The notes under the pieces: model-generated
Told to the model about the DNA's origin: nothing
The model's input: only the letters and a program-made list of their open reading frames with translations
Databases searched by the model: none
Source of the DNA: Lachnospiraceae bacterium AD3010
GTDB taxonomy: Bacteria > Bacillota > Clostridia > Lachnospirales > Lachnospiraceae
Reading direction: 5' to 3'
NCBI GenBank assembly: GCA_000622025.1
Contig: JHWU01000015.1
Span: 1 to 64,000 of the forward strand
DNA length: 64,000 bases
Translations under genes and position numbers: made by a program
Part shown: positions 34,863-44,646 of the stretch, in pieces
Position numbering within the stretch: position 1 is the stretch's first letter
How the letters are laid out: the number at the start of each line of letters is the position of its first letter

Positions 34863-35961
34863 ATCTGTCTCCGATAAGCTTCATGATCTTCTTTCTGTTC
34901 ATCCCGGGATAAAAGTATTTTTCAAGCTTCGCGCTTTCCTTATGCTTTTTCCCCGTTTTTTCCGACGGGTCGTAAAGAAAGATCCCCTCTCCCGGGATCC
35001 GGAACAAAACATTGCTGTCCACGGGCCTTAATGAAAGACCGAAGCTTTCCCTTATCTTAAAGGGCAGTATTTCCGAAGAATAGAAGCAACCTTCCCTTAA
35101 TGCCTGATCCCTCCTTTTAAGCCCGTAAATATCCGACTGAAAGGGCAGCGCCTCGTTTTCAAAATATGGATCGTATTTCGCAGCGGATTCCTCATAAAGG
35201 GAAAAGCAGTAATCTCTCTTTTTTCCGATGCTCAGAGGCACCTGCAGATCTGTCACCGCCTCATTCGTGTGCTCCCCTTCATCAAAGAAGTTGGTAGTGT
35301 AGGAGATCCTGGGATAAAACCAGGTCTTCTTTTCCTCTATCGCATACTTCAGTGCATATTTAAGCCAGGATGAGCTTCCCCATTCCGCTGCGGGCGCGGG
35401 CATTCCGTTCCCGTGGAGGTCTTCCCCGTCATGCTCATCAAGCCAGCTCCTAAAGGCGCTCCACTCATCCTTTGTCCAGGCCTGGCCCCAGCTTGATGGA
35501 AAGCGGAAGTAAAAATTATCGTACCCGTCATCTGCCGCATCAAAAGGGAGACGGGCAAAAACATTGAATTTATGACTGTAAAGAGAAACTCCCGCAACAT
35601 TAAGGTCTCCCGAAACTTTATCCAGTGCAGCAGAAGTATAGTGATAAAACAGGGGAGATACAAAAAGGTCATCCTCCAGCATAATGATGCTTCCGAATTC
35701 TTCCGTCAGATCCCCGAGACCCAGGATATGCTTTTTAAGCCCCAGCCTTTCAGGGTGTGTCACCACCCTTTTTTCTCCCTGCTTCCAGGAAAAGGCCTCT
35801 GCTGTTTCAATGACCTCTGTATTGTCGCTTTTATCTATGCTTATGACCAAAGTAATGTCTGAAAAGCCGCTGTAATCTGCGCTTTCCAGACTATTCAAAA
35901 GGCGGTTAAGCGCCTTTACCCTGTTGTACGCCACGACCACGATTGCAGGCTTCATACTCAT
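34843..35961 (-). CDS. GT-A fold glycosyltransferase (GT2-like)
   Basis: A 372-residue protein: [20 protein letters not shown] at the N-terminus, then a metal-binding [20 protein letters not shown] segment around residue 95 and [12 protein letters not shown] in the middle. The layout resembles sugar transferases related to GNT-I and GT2. The C-terminal part is poorly conserved in my view. It overlaps the acetyltransferase gene by four bases and the ABC gene by 20. Confidence 0.82.
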   Translation of the reverse strand: MSMKPAIVVVAYNRVKALNRLLNSLESADYSGFSDITLVISIDKSDNTEVIETAEAFSWKQGEKRVVTHPERLGLKKHILGLGDLTEEFGSIIMLEDDLFVSPLFYHYTSAALDKVSGDLNVAGVSLYSHKFNVFARLPFDAADDGYDNFYFRFPSSWGQAWTKDEWSAFRSWLDEHDGEDLHGNGMPAPAAEWGSSSWLKYALKYAIEEKKTWFYPRISYTTNFFDEGEHTNEAVTDLQVPLSIGKKRDYCFSLYEESAAKYDPYFENEALPFQSDIYGLKRRDQALREGCFYSSEILPFKIRESFGLSLRPVDSNVLFRIPGEGIFLYDPSEKTGKKHKESAKLEKYFYPGMNRKKIMKLIGDRFEGYFK

Positions 35962-36644
35962 GCCTGGATGTCCTCCGTAAGCTTCTCTACATCACTGAAG
36001 TCATCTATGCGGGAGCGGATCCACTTCTCGTCCTTTTCCCACCACTTCAATTTGAGGAGCTTATTCCTCTCTTCTTCTGAAAACCTGTACCTTATTACCC
36101 GTGCCGGAACGCCGGCACTTATACTGTAGGGCGGCAGTTCTCCCTTTACCACGGCTCCCGCACCCACCACGGCACCGTCTCCGATCTTTGCCCCGTCAAG
36201 TATGGTCACGTTATTTCCGATCCAGACATCACTGCCTATGGAAATACGCGCTGTTTCGTCATTATAGGTCTTTTCGCTGGCATAGCTGAAACCGAAGATC
36301 TTCTTTGGATCGGTGAAGGCCGGATGCAGCGCTGCCGCACCGTTAAGGGGATGACCTCCCACCGCAGTAGTCACATTTACTCCGATAGATGTATAGTAGC
36401 CGATGTCGGCATGGGAAAAGTTCCCGTTATTATTGATGTATGAGCCGTATCCCAGGCGGCAGCCATGTATCTCCGTATTTTTCCCGAGATAATTATGTCC
36501 CTCTACTATGGAATCCTTCGAGATATAAGAGCCCTTTTTGAAAATACTCTGTGTGGAGCACTCAAGCATGAAGCTTTTTACGGGATAAAAAAAGCATCTG
36601 TACAGGCTCTGTGCCAGGGATGTAATGTGTCTAAGCAGTATCAT
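35958..36644 (-). CDS. Hexapeptide-repeat (left-handed beta-helix) acetyltransferase
   Basis: A 228-residue protein with isoleucine-patch hexapeptides, best seen in [20 protein letters not shown] and [20 protein letters not shown], then [16 protein letters not shown]. This is the CatB/NodL-like xenobiotic or sugar O-acetyltransferase family using acetyl-CoA. Within the glycan cluster it likely acetylates a sugar residue. The N-terminal 30 residues are hydrophobic/basic. Confidence 0.88.
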   Translation of the reverse strand: MILLRHITSLAQSLYRCFFYPVKSFMLECSTQSIFKKGSYISKDSIVEGHNYLGKNTEIHGCRLGYGSYINNNGNFSHADIGYYTSIGVNVTTAVGGHPLNGAAALHPAFTDPKKIFGFSYASEKTYNDETARISIGSDVWIGNNVTILDGAKIGDGAVVGAGAVVKGELPPYSISAGVPARVIRYRFSEEERNKLLKLKWWEKDEKWIRSRIDDFSDVEKLTEDIQA

Positions 36645-37450
36645 GTGTAATATCTTTTCTGTCCTCGGATCTTTCTCTGGACCTTTCTAATGGTATATTT
36701 CAGGAAGTCCGGAAAATGATCCATTCCGAACTGCTTGATATCAAGCCAGATGGTCTTAAGCTTCAATGCTGTCCCTTCCGGCACCCCTATTCCGTGTTCT
36801 TTTCTCAAAGCCAGGCTCTCGAGGTAAGTATCCTTTAGCCTCAGGCTGGATTTCCCGTCCTTGGTGACCTTTGCAACAACAGTATTGCTGTCCTTAAATG
36901 TACAGCCCTTCTCATAAAGTGTCAGAAGGAAGTCGTAGTCCGCCGCAATGGGGTACTTCAGTCTGAAGGGATATTTTAGGAGAAGCTCCCTCCTTACAAA
37001 AACACTCTGGTGCGAAAAAGGCATGCGCTCCCTGATGAGCTCCGGACACTTTCTGAAATAGTGAAGCTCCCCGAATTCCTCTTCCACCGTATCCCCGTAG
37101 ATAAGGTCCGCTCCTCTGTTATCCTTATTCCTGAAGATCTGTTCCAGCGTTCCGGCAGAGGCAAAGCAGTCTCCACCGTTCATAAAGTTTACGAATTCCC
37201 CCTCTGCGGAAAGTACCGCCGTATTCATGGCGTCATAAATTCCCTTGTCTGCAGCGGAGATAAGCGTAAATTTTATCCCCTTTGATTCAAAAGCCTTCTC
37301 CCACCTTTTTATCCTGATCAGTGTACCGTCAACAGAACCGCCGTCCTTTATTATGTATTCAAAGTCGTTATATGACTGATCGAATACCGAACGTATGGTG
37401 GAATCTATATGCTCTTCTTCATTGTAGCAAACGGTGATAACGGATATCAA
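36641..37450 (-). CDS. Glycosyltransferase family 2, WcaE-like
   Basis: A 269-residue GT2: [20 protein letters not shown], then [20 protein letters not shown] and FVNMNGGD-type text (residues [20 protein letters not shown]) in the nucleotide-binding half. The spelling resembles colanic-acid-type WcaE transferases. No membrane helices. Overlaps both neighbours by four bases. Confidence 0.88.
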   Translation of the reverse strand: MISVITVCYNEEEHIDSTIRSVFDQSYNDFEYIIKDGGSVDGTLIRIKRWEKAFESKGIKFTLISAADKGIYDAMNTAVLSAEGEFVNFMNGGDCFASAGTLEQIFRNKDNRGADLIYGDTVEEEFGELHYFRKCPELIRERMPFSHQSVFVRRELLLKYPFRLKYPIAADYDFLLTLYEKGCTFKDSNTVVAKVTKDGKSSLRLKDTYLESLALRKEHGIGVPEGTALKLKTIWLDIKQFGMDHFPDFLKYTIRKVQRKIRGQKRYYT

Positions 37451-38547
37451 TTCTTAAGTACCTCGTAGAGCTTTGCAACAATGGGCTCCCACCTGAAATC
37501 ATGCCAGGCGTAGTCTGCGATCTCCGCCGCCCTGCTGCCCCAGTCCGCCTTTGAATTCATAAGCCGCACAAAGGCATCGGAAAGCAGGGTTATATCATCC
37601 GGCGGCACAATAAAGCCGAACTTTCCGTCATTGTAGATATCCCTTCCTGCGGGAACTCCCGTAGTGGTAACAAGGAAGTCTCCGTTTGACGCAGCTTCCA
37701 GCAAAACTATCCCGAAGCTCTCACTCCTTGATGGCAGCACAAAGATCTTTGCCCTGCGGTAATACTTCTTTAATCTCTCCTTGTCCCTTATCTCTCCGGT
37801 AAAGATGATCCTGTCCTTAAGATACTCGTGCTTTGCAAGGAAATCATTAATAAAGGACCTGAAGCTCTTTTCCACAGGACCGACCAGAACAAGCTTCCAC
37901 TCATTCCCCCCTGCCGCTCCGGCAAAGGCCTTTAAAAGCACATCGGTAGCCTTGGGATATGTTCCCAGATTCCCCACGGTGAGAATGATATCCTCCTTAT
38001 TGAAATCACGTTCGCTTTCCTTTCCCTCTGCATAAAAGCCGTTAGGGATGTATATCACCCTGCTGCCGTATTTCTTAATCAGCTTTTCGGAAAGTACAGT
38101 AGTCTCGACGGAGATCACATCGGCAAGGTCCATGGTCCGGCGCTTGATGAAACCAACGGGATTCGGCATAAAGAGCCTTTTATAGCCCTTCAGATCCATA
38201 TCCAGCTTCAGGTACCCCTTTCCGCTCCTTTTCTTTCTGAATTTATAGATAAGCAGGAAAAGAAATGAGGACAGATTAAGGTGGTACACATTGAGCACAT
38301 CTATCTGTCCCGCATTTTCCCATACATATTTCATACCGGAAAAAAGCGGAGAAAAACTGTTTTCCGGCAGAAAGCGCATCTTAAGCCCGCTTACCTCTTT
38401 ATTGAGAAAGGGGTATTTTTCTTCGTTCTTCATACTGACCATGGTGGAATTCACCCCATAGTCACGGTGAAGGATATATGGTATCATCCCCACGTCCTTC
38501 AGGAGATGCACATTTTTCATTCGTAAGAAAAGTGTGACGAAATTCAT
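37447..38547 (-). CDS. Glycosyltransferase family 4 (GT-B fold)
   Basis: Start set at the ATG at 38547 (MNFVTLFLRMKN), giving 366 residues; the longer frame reads through the repeat block upstream. The Rossmann-like C-terminal half has ILTVGNLGTYPKATDVLLKA, IFTGEIRDKERLKKYYRRAK and the GT4 motif FVLPSRSESFGIVLLEAASN. A retaining sugar transferase for glycan assembly. Confidence 0.9.
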   Translation of the reverse strand: MNFVTLFLRMKNVHLLKDVGMIPYILHRDYGVNSTMVSMKNEEKYPFLNKEVSGLKMRFLPENSFSPLFSGMKYVWENAGQIDVLNVYHLNLSSFLFLLIYKFRKKRSGKGYLKLDMDLKGYKRLFMPNPVGFIKRRTMDLADVISVETTVLSEKLIKKYGSRVIYIPNGFYAEGKESERDFNKEDIILTVGNLGTYPKATDVLLKAFAGAAGGNEWKLVLVGPVEKSFRSFINDFLAKHEYLKDRIIFTGEIRDKERLKKYYRRAKIFVLPSRSESFGIVLLEAASNGDFLVTTTGVPAGRDIYNDGKFGFIVPPDDITLLSDAFVRLMNSKADWGSRAAEIADYAWHDFRWEPIVAKLYEVLKN

Positions 38548-38554
38548 TCTGACA

Positions 38555-38772
38555 CCTTTTGTCCTTCTGTGTGCCCACCTTGTCCTTCTGTGTGCCACAC
38601 CTTGTCATTCTGTGTGCCACACCTTGTCATTCTGAGGGCGAAGCCCGAAGAATCTTCTTCTCCGGACGAAAGATCCTTCGCTGACGCTCAGGATGACAGC
38701 AACGGATCCTTCACTGACGCTCAGGATGACAGCAACGGATCCTTCCCTGACGCTCAGGATGACAGCAACGCT
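38555..38772. repeat. Dispersed repeat, copy 3: two tandem blocks
   Basis: Four units of about 25 bases (CTTGTCATTCTGTGTGCCACA type) run from 38565 to 38635, then a REP-like unit, then three units of 32 bases (GGATCCTTC, one variable base, CTGACGCTCAGGATGACAGC) to 38768. The last unit supplies the final codons and TGA of the gene at 38754. Confidence 0.85.
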
Positions 38773-39626
38773 TCACGTATCGACATAATAAGATCATAAA
38801 CCACTCTCTCCGCGTAGCCTAAGCCCCAGCAGACATCGAATATCCTGTCCTCGATCGCGTTGGTTTTCAGGTAATACTTATTATATATCCTGAAGCTGTC
38901 TCTGAAATGATGAAAGGCGGCAGCTTTGCTGGATCTGTAGATCTTTTTTATGCTGGCAGAATGAAGGTGGTCATAACGGTAACGGGTCAGAACCCCTGTT
39001 TTGTAACCATGGGCACGGAAACGGCGGGACAGTATTATCTCCTCCGAATAAAGGAAGGTCCTTTCGTCAAAGCCCTGAACCTCCTTAAATTTCCCGGCAT
39101 CCACCGCAAAAAAGGATCCCTCAACGACCCCGGCTTCCGTAAACTCTTTCCCCGACTCTTCAAGCCTTGAACGTATCCTCTTTTTGTCAAGGTTAAAGAG
39201 TATCAGGAATAAGCTCATAAGCACCCCGGGAAATCCCGGCAGGTCCCAAACATTATATCCCTGTCTCACCAGGGGCGCTACAGAGGCGAAACCCGGATTC
39301 CTCTCCAGTGCCTTTGCCATGGCCTCCGCCGTGTCCTCCGTAAAGAATACATCCGGATTGGCAAAAAAGATAATATCCGGTCTGAAGTGCTTCAGGGCAT
39401 AGAGCGCACCGGTGTTGTTGCCCGAGGAATAACCGCCGTTTTCTGCTCTTTCCGTCACAAAGACCCTGCCGTCCTCTTCCTGCTTCAGACGCTCATAGGA
39501 TCCGTCTCCTGATGCATTGTCCACGATCACGATATTATCGAGGACTTTATAGCTCCTGACCTTATTCAGGAGCTCCAGGGTACGGGCAGAGTCTTTGTAG
39601 TTTAAAATAATCAGTGTTGTCTTCAT
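38754..39626 (-). CDS. Glycosyltransferase family 2 (rhamnosyltransferase-like)
   Basis: A 290-residue GT2 with TTLIILNYKDSARTLELLNK, IVIVDNASGDGSYERL, and an EDTAEAMAKALERNP / DERTFLYSEEIILSRRFRAH layout common in WbbL/rhamnosyltransferase-type proteins. The metal motif is FFANPDVFF. The C-terminus EALLSS and stop codon come from a repeat unit, so the original end may have been replaced. Confidence 0.87.
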   Translation of the reverse strand: MKTTLIILNYKDSARTLELLNKVRSYKVLDNIVIVDNASGDGSYERLKQEEDGRVFVTERAENGGYSSGNNTGALYALKHFRPDIIFFANPDVFFTEDTAEAMAKALERNPGFASVAPLVRQGYNVWDLPGFPGVLMSLFLILFNLDKKRIRSRLEESGKEFTEAGVVEGSFFAVDAGKFKEVQGFDERTFLYSEEIILSRRFRAHGYKTGVLTRYRYDHLHSASIKKIYRSSKAAAFHHFRDSFRIYNKYYLKTNAIEDRIFDVCWGLGYAERVVYDLIMSIREALLSS

Positions 39627-39669
39627 GCGTTTATTCTGTCGCCCTTACCGGGTCTTTACCCCGGTTAAA

Positions 39670-39760
39670 TAAGATTCTTCGCTTCGCTCAGAAAGGGAAA
39701 ATGTCCAGTGGACATTTTCCGGGCACGTATTGACGCGCTGAGCGCGGCAGTGCCCCGCAA
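39670..39760. repeat. Composite dispersed repeat, copy 4
   Basis: REP-like unit (39671-39692), 12+1+12 palindrome (39696-39720) and hairpin module (39720-39758) in the same order and orientation as copy 1. Compared with copy 1 the palindrome changes one T-A pair to G-C, keeping the stem. Confidence 0.85.
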
Positions 39761-39775
39761 GGTGTAGGATCTTTT

Positions 39776-40900
39776 TCATATCATTTCCAGTATAGTCTTG
39801 CATAAGTGCTCCCAGCTAAAGCGCTCGGCGTCATCAAGTATATTCTTCCTGAAGTCCGTATTCCCTTCCTTCAGCCTAAAAAACCTTTCTATCCCGTCCC
39901 TCAGAGCCTTTGCATCCCCCGGTTCTGTAAGGATACCCGTGACTCCGTCGGTGACCACCTCCGGCAGACCTCCGACCCTTGTGGCTATAACAGGCTTTTC
40001 AAAGCCGAAAGCCATCTGGGCAACGCCGCTCTGTGTCGCATCAATATAGGGAAGCACTACGGCATCGCAGTTTTCGAAATAACCCTGGATGTCCTTATCC
40101 GGAATATACCGGTCCACCACCTCCAGGCGGTCCTTTAGAGCCTCATCCGACAGCAGCTCCTCGTAATCCTTCCTGCTTCCCCCGAAATCCCCGGCTATTG
40201 TGAGACAGACATCCGGCAGCTCCTTTACAGCCTCCAGAAGATATTTCAAACCCTTGTAAGGCCGGACAAGACCGAAAAACAGCAGCCTTTTTTCCGGAGA
40301 GCTCTTTTCCCTTATCTCTCCGGTTCTGAAAGCCGCATAGGTGGGGTGCATATTTACCCTGTACTTTGCATCCGGCAGTATTGTAAGGAGATCTCTGACC
40401 TCCTTTTCCGAATGAAGAATAAAAAAATCCCCCTTTGAAAGAGTGAGCTTTGTAAGGGATCTGTCCATTACAAAGCGCTCATGGGGGAACACATTGTGAC
40501 AGATAAACATAACCGGCTGTTTGAGAAAGGTGGTCAATATCCTGTAGCAGGGAGCAAAATACGGATGCCACCACTGTATTATGACGAGATCCGGGTCATA
40601 ACGGTTTATGGTAAAGGCGGTCTTTATGATATTAAAGGGATTCGCCGTGTTTAAAAGATACAGGGCATCGTCGATCTTAAAACGGTCATTGGAGTAATCC
40701 CGCTGCTCCTGCTTAAACAGAAACTTCGGATACTGCATTTTGTATGATATGGTCCGGACCTTCGCTATTTCCTTTAAGCTCCTTACCAGAAGTCCGGTAT
40801 AATGGGCTATCCCGCTTTTATAAGGATATACCGGGCCTATTACCGCTATCCTCTTTTTCCCTGTCATCTTTTCTGCTATCCTTTTCGACTCCGGCTTCAA
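39776..40900 (-). CDS. Glycosyltransferase family 4 (GT-B fold)
   Basis: A 374-residue transferase: RIAVIGPVYPYKSGIAHYTG near the start, LLFFGLVRPYKGLKYLLEAV mid-protein and AQMAFGFEKPVIATRVGGLP followed by EVVTDGVTGIL near the end, the GT4 donor site. A start at 40867 (MTGKKRIAV) is equally possible and cuts the unusual 83-base overlap with the upstream GT2 gene to 50 bases. Confidence 0.9.
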   Translation of the reverse strand: MKPESKRIAEKMTGKKRIAVIGPVYPYKSGIAHYTGLLVRSLKEIAKVRTISYKMQYPKFLFKQEQRDYSNDRFKIDDALYLLNTANPFNIIKTAFTINRYDPDLVIIQWWHPYFAPCYRILTTFLKQPVMFICHNVFPHERFVMDRSLTKLTLSKGDFFILHSEKEVRDLLTILPDAKYRVNMHPTYAAFRTGEIREKSSPEKRLLFFGLVRPYKGLKYLLEAVKELPDVCLTIAGDFGGSRKDYEELLSDEALKDRLEVVDRYIPDKDIQGYFENCDAVVLPYIDATQSGVAQMAFGFEKPVIATRVGGLPEVVTDGVTGILTEPGDAKALRDGIERFFRLKEGNTDFRKNILDDAERFSWEHLCKTILEMI

Positions 40901-41825
40901 AACGTCTCAGCCGATACTGCACATCCTCCATTATCTTCCGGTTCGCTGCCATAAGGTCAGCCTGAAATCCCATCATAAAGGTGGTGAAGGAGAGCATCAT
41001 CAGTGTACTAGCCAGGATCAGCGACTGAATATGTCCCATTCCCGCTCCTTTTATAAAGAAGATCAGGAATCTTATCATTATGATCAGTCCCGCAACAAAG
41101 GGTACAAGCCCTATGGCTGTGAAAAAGGTCAGCGGCCTGTACATCATATAAGCCCTTATTATCGTAAGCACGGACTTCTTAATATACCCGCTCATGCTGG
41201 AAAAAAGCCTTGACTTTCTGAGTTCTCTGTTGGTACGCACCGGAACCGAGGTTATAGCCATCTGGTTCCTTCCGGCCTGGACTATGGTTTCCAGCGTATA
41301 GGTATAATTGTTTATAACATTCAGGCGTAGTGCCGCCTCTCTCGAAAATGCCCTGAAGCCGCTTGGTGCATCGGGAATATCTGTATTGGAAGCAACCCTC
41401 ACCACAAATGATCCAAGATGCTGAAGCTGCTTCTTCACCGGTGAAAAATCCGGCGTGTCGTCAATAGGTCTTTCTCCGATAACGATCTCCGCCTTACCAT
41501 CCAGAATAGGGCGGACCAGCTTTTCGATGTCCTCTCCGCAGTACTGATTATCGGCGTCTGTATTTACTATTATGTCGGCTCCCTCTCTGAGACAGGCATC
41601 GAGTCCTGCTATAAAGCCCTTTGCAAGGCCCTTGTTGTTCGGGAAATTCACAACATAGTTCACACCCCAGTTCTTCGCCACCTCTACGGTATTGTCCCGG
41701 CTTCCGTCATTTATTATCAGAACCTCTATCTCGTCAATACCGTCAATATGCTTAGGCAGATCATTTAAGGCTATTTCAAGTGTGTCCGCCTCGTTAAGGC
41801 AGGGGATCTGTATAATGAGCTTCAT
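40818..41825 (-). CDS. Membrane glycosyltransferase family 2 (DPM1/GtrB-like)
   Basis: A 335-residue enzyme. The GT-A domain has LIIQIPCLNEADTLEIALND, EVLIINDGSRDNTVEVAKNW and the DxD motif IIVNTDADNQYCGEDIEKL. Two hydrophobic helices (about 228-255 and 263-290) anchor the C-terminus. It resembles polyprenyl-phosphate sugar synthases. It shares one base with the preceding related gene. Confidence 0.88.
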   Translation of the reverse strand: MKLIIQIPCLNEADTLEIALNDLPKHIDGIDEIEVLIINDGSRDNTVEVAKNWGVNYVVNFPNNKGLAKGFIAGLDACLREGADIIVNTDADNQYCGEDIEKLVRPILDGKAEIVIGERPIDDTPDFSPVKKQLQHLGSFVVRVASNTDIPDAPSGFRAFSREAALRLNVINNYTYTLETIVQAGRNQMAITSVPVRTNRELRKSRLFSSMSGYIKKSVLTIIRAYMMYRPLTFFTAIGLVPFVAGLIIMIRFLIFFIKGAGMGHIQSLILASTLMMLSFTTFMMGFQADLMAANRKIMEDVQYRLRRFEAGVEKDSRKDDREKEDSGNRPGISL

Positions 41826-42760
41826 CAGGTCATCTCCTTGGCAACGTACATAGGGCGGTTCTTTGTCTCCAGATAGGTCTTGCTCAGGTACCAGGCTGCT
41901 ATCCCCAGGAAGAATAGATTAAGTGAGGAGAAGAAGCCTATGACCCCGATAAGAAGCGGCAGCATAGGCCAGATGCCGAGGTGAAGGCATATCCCTCCCG
42001 CAACGGAAAAGCCAAAAAACAGAAAGGTCATTATCCCTCCAAGCCATGACATTACTTCAAGCGGGAAGGTGGAAAAGGCAATGATCCCCTCTATGGCATA
42101 GATCAACAGCTTCCAGAAAGACCATTTTGTCTCTCCAGCCACGCGTTCGATATTTTCAAATTCCAGCCATTTCGTCCGGAAGCCTACCCAGCCGTATATA
42201 CCTTTGGTAAAGCGGCAGTAATCTCCCATAGAAAGAACCGCATCCGTCATCTGTCTGGTCATTATGCGGTAATCTCTGGCGCCGTCCACAACCTCAGTTG
42301 CGCAGATCTTGTCCATCAGCCGGTAAAAGCGTCTCGCAAAGAATGAACGTATAAGGGGCTCTCCCTTTCTCGTGACCCTCCTTGTGGCAGCGGAATCATA
42401 GCCTTCGTTGATCACCGCCTCATACATTTCGGGAAGCAGCGCCGGAGGATCCTGCAGATCCACATCCATACATACCACATAATCTCCCCTGGAATTTTCA
42501 AAGCCCGCATACAGCGCGGCTTCCTTACCGAAATTCCTGGAAAAGGAGATATACCTTATACAGGGATCCTTTTCTGCAAGCTCCTTTATCAGTAACAGGG
42601 TTCTGTCAACAGAGCCGTCGTCCACAAAAATAAGCTCGAAGGAGGTGTCGGGATAGCTCACCTTAAACTCCTCCATGGTCTTATGCATTTCCTTATAGAA
42701 GAAGGGGATTACCTCCTCTTCATTCCAGCACGGTACTACTACACTTAAAAGCTTCATCAT
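41825..42760 (-). CDS. Membrane glycosyltransferase family 2 (GtrB/DPM1-like)
   Basis: A 311-residue polyprenyl-phosphate glycosyltransferase-like protein: LSVVVPCWNEEEVIPFFYKE, ELIFVDDGSVDRTLLLI, VVCMDVDLQDPPALLPEMYE (metal motif) and a C-terminal pair of membrane helices (about 232-260, 266-295). It would load a sugar onto undecaprenyl phosphate for use on the outer face by GT-C enzymes, possibly the protein at 28498-30135 (inference). Confidence 0.9.
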   Translation of the reverse strand: MMKLLSVVVPCWNEEEVIPFFYKEMHKTMEEFKVSYPDTSFELIFVDDGSVDRTLLLIKELAEKDPCIRYISFSRNFGKEAALYAGFENSRGDYVVCMDVDLQDPPALLPEMYEAVINEGYDSAATRRVTRKGEPLIRSFFARRFYRLMDKICATEVVDGARDYRIMTRQMTDAVLSMGDYCRFTKGIYGWVGFRTKWLEFENIERVAGETKWSFWKLLIYAIEGIIAFSTFPLEVMSWLGGIMTFLFFGFSVAGGICLHLGIWPMLPLLIGVIGFFSSLNLFFLGIAAWYLSKTYLETKNRPMYVAKEMT

Positions 42761-42766
42761 TTATCC

Positions 42767-44002
42767 TTAATTTTCAGGTTTCTTTCGTATTATATCGCCC
42801 TTTTCAGGTCTTTCGGAAAGGCTTACAAAAAGCTCCTCCTTAGGGTGGGGCGCACTTTCGACCTCTCCTCTTTCCACAGAATATATGGATCTGACCGTGA
42901 CCTCCAGATTGCGTAGATCCCTTTTCATGATCTCAACCCGGTCACCGACCGAAAACTTATTTTTCTGAAAGAGCTTTGCTCTGCCTTCCGTGTCTACTTC
43001 CTCTGTCTGCCCCAGATATACGTACTCCTTGTTGTAGGTAGAGCCGCTGTATATCTGAGAATCCGGTCCCGGCTTCCCGAAGAAAAACCCGGTACAGAAG
43101 TCTCTTGTTGTGCATTTCCCTATCTCTTCCCTGTACAGGGCTCTGTTTGCCTCATATTTTTCCGGGGATTCAAAATAATCGTCTATGGCATTTCTGTATG
43201 TCCTTGCTGTCACAGCGACATACAGGGCCGCCTTCATCCTTCCCTCCACCTTGAAGCTGTCGATCCCCGCTTCCACAAGCTCCGGGATATGCTCTATCAT
43301 ACAGAGATCCTTTGAATTAAAAATATAGGTCCCTCTTTCATTTTCCTCAACCGGCAGATACTCACCCGGTCTTGTCATCTCCGTAAGTGCATACTCCCAA
43401 CGGCAGGGATGGGTACATTCCCCGTGATTCGCATCCCTTCCGGTAAAATAATTCGACAGAAGGCAGCGTCCGGAATAGGATATGCACATGGCTCCGTGGA
43501 CAAAGGATTCTATCTCCACGGTTTCCGGGATCTGCTCCCGTATTTCCCTGATTTCTTTTAATGACAGCTCCCTCGCGGTAACTATCCTCTTCGCCCCCTG
43601 CTCCGCCCAGAAAAGCACTGTTCTGTAATTCGTGTTATTTGCCTGGGTACTGATATGGAGCTCTGTATCGGGACAGAGCTCGCGGGCAAGGGAAAAGAGC
43701 CCCGGATCCGAAATAAGAAGAGCATCCGGCTTTATTTCATCAATGTCCCGGAAGTAGCCCTCCGCCTCTTTTATATCATCATTGTGGGCAAAAACATTCG
43801 CTGTGACGTATACCTTCACATTGTTCCGGTGGGCAAAGGCTATGGCCCCTCTTAATTCTTCCTTACTGAAGTTCCTTGCATTTGCCCTGAGTCCCAAAGA
43901 CTCCCCGCCAAGATAAACGGCATCTGCCCCGTAGTAAACAGCGGTCTTCAGTTCCTCCGGCCCCTTGGCAGGTATTAAAAGCTCAGGTTTCTTGTTTCTC
44001 AT
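42767..44002 (-). CDS. U32 family peptidase-like protein, tRNA hydroxylation (TrhP-like)
   Basis: A 411-residue U32 protein: PELLIPAKGPEELKTAVYYG, AVYLGGESLGLRANARNFS, the family signature ESFVHGAMCISYSGRCLLSN with cysteines, and DANHGECTHPCRWEY. Homologues E. coli YegQ/TrhP and B. subtilis YrrN/YrrO make 5-hydroxyuridine at tRNA position 34. The next gene upstream encodes the TrmR-like methyltransferase that acts on that product, which supports this role. Overlap of four bases. Confidence 0.88.
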   Translation of the reverse strand: MRNKKPELLIPAKGPEELKTAVYYGADAVYLGGESLGLRANARNFSKEELRGAIAFAHRNNVKVYVTANVFAHNDDIKEAEGYFRDIDEIKPDALLISDPGLFSLARELCPDTELHISTQANNTNYRTVLFWAEQGAKRIVTARELSLKEIREIREQIPETVEIESFVHGAMCISYSGRCLLSNYFTGRDANHGECTHPCRWEYALTEMTRPGEYLPVEENERGTYIFNSKDLCMIEHIPELVEAGIDSFKVEGRMKAALYVAVTARTYRNAIDDYFESPEKYEANRALYREEIGKCTTRDFCTGFFFGKPGPDSQIYSGSTYNKEYVYLGQTEEVDTEGRAKLFQKNKFSVGDRVEIMKRDLRNLEVTVRSIYSVERGEVESAPHPKEELFVSLSERPEKGDIIRKKPEN

Positions 44003-44643
44003 TTATCCTTCACGGCAACGGCGATCCCGTCCCCTATTGGCAGTACTGCCGCAGTAAAATGGTCTGATGCCGTAATTTCCTTCAAAAACTCTCTCATCCT
44101 TTTATGGATGGTGCGGTTTCTCCGTTCCACCGCAAATTTCGATTCCAGTATATCCCCATCCTGCAGGCAGTTGTCGGCCAAAATAAGCCCGCCGGGCTTA
44201 AGCAGTCTGTCCGCCTCCTTTAGGTAAAAGGGGTACTGTGCTTTCGCCGCATCAATAAATATCATATCAAAGCTCTCCTGTAAAGTGGGAAGGATCTCTG
44301 CGGCGTCTCCGCGAATCAGCGTAATTCTATCGGAATATCCGGACTTTTCAATGTTTTTCTCCGCCGGAACTATCCTTTTTTCATAATTCTCTATGGTACT
44401 TATCCTGCACCCGGGAGAGGAGTACTCTGCCATAAATATGGCGGAAAAGCCGATCGCGGCTCCGATCTCCAGGATGCTCCTGGGATCCCGCTCCTTCAAT
44501 ACAAACCTCAAAAATGCCTGGGTTTCCTTTCTGATGATCGGGATATCATCATTCCGGGCATCCCTTTCAAGAGCATCCAGAAAAGGCGTATTTCCTTTAT
44601 ACAGGGAATTAACAAACCCCGTAAGCCTTTCGTTTCCGATCAT
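43999..44643 (-). CDS. trmR: O-methyltransferase, TrmR (YrrM)-like
   Basis: A 214-residue class I methyltransferase of the CCoAOMT-like family: SILEIGAAIGFSAIFMAEYS (SAM site), ISTIENYEKRIVPAEKNIEK, DMIFIDAAKAQYPFYLKEAD and GGLILADNCLQDGDI with the metal ligands. B. subtilis YrrM/TrmR converts ho5U34 to mo5U34 in tRNA. Gene order mltG-like, trmR, U32 matches the Bacillus yrrL-yrrM-yrrN region. Confidence 0.88.
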   Translation of the reverse strand: MIGNERLTGFVNSLYKGNTPFLDALERDARNDDIPIIRKETQAFLRFVLKERDPRSILEIGAAIGFSAIFMAEYSSPGCRISTIENYEKRIVPAEKNIEKSGYSDRITLIRGDAAEILPTLQESFDMIFIDAAKAQYPFYLKEADRLLKPGGLILADNCLQDGDILESKFAVERRNRTIHKRMREFLKEITASDHFTAAVLPIGDGIAVAVKDK

Positions 44644-44646
44644 TTT

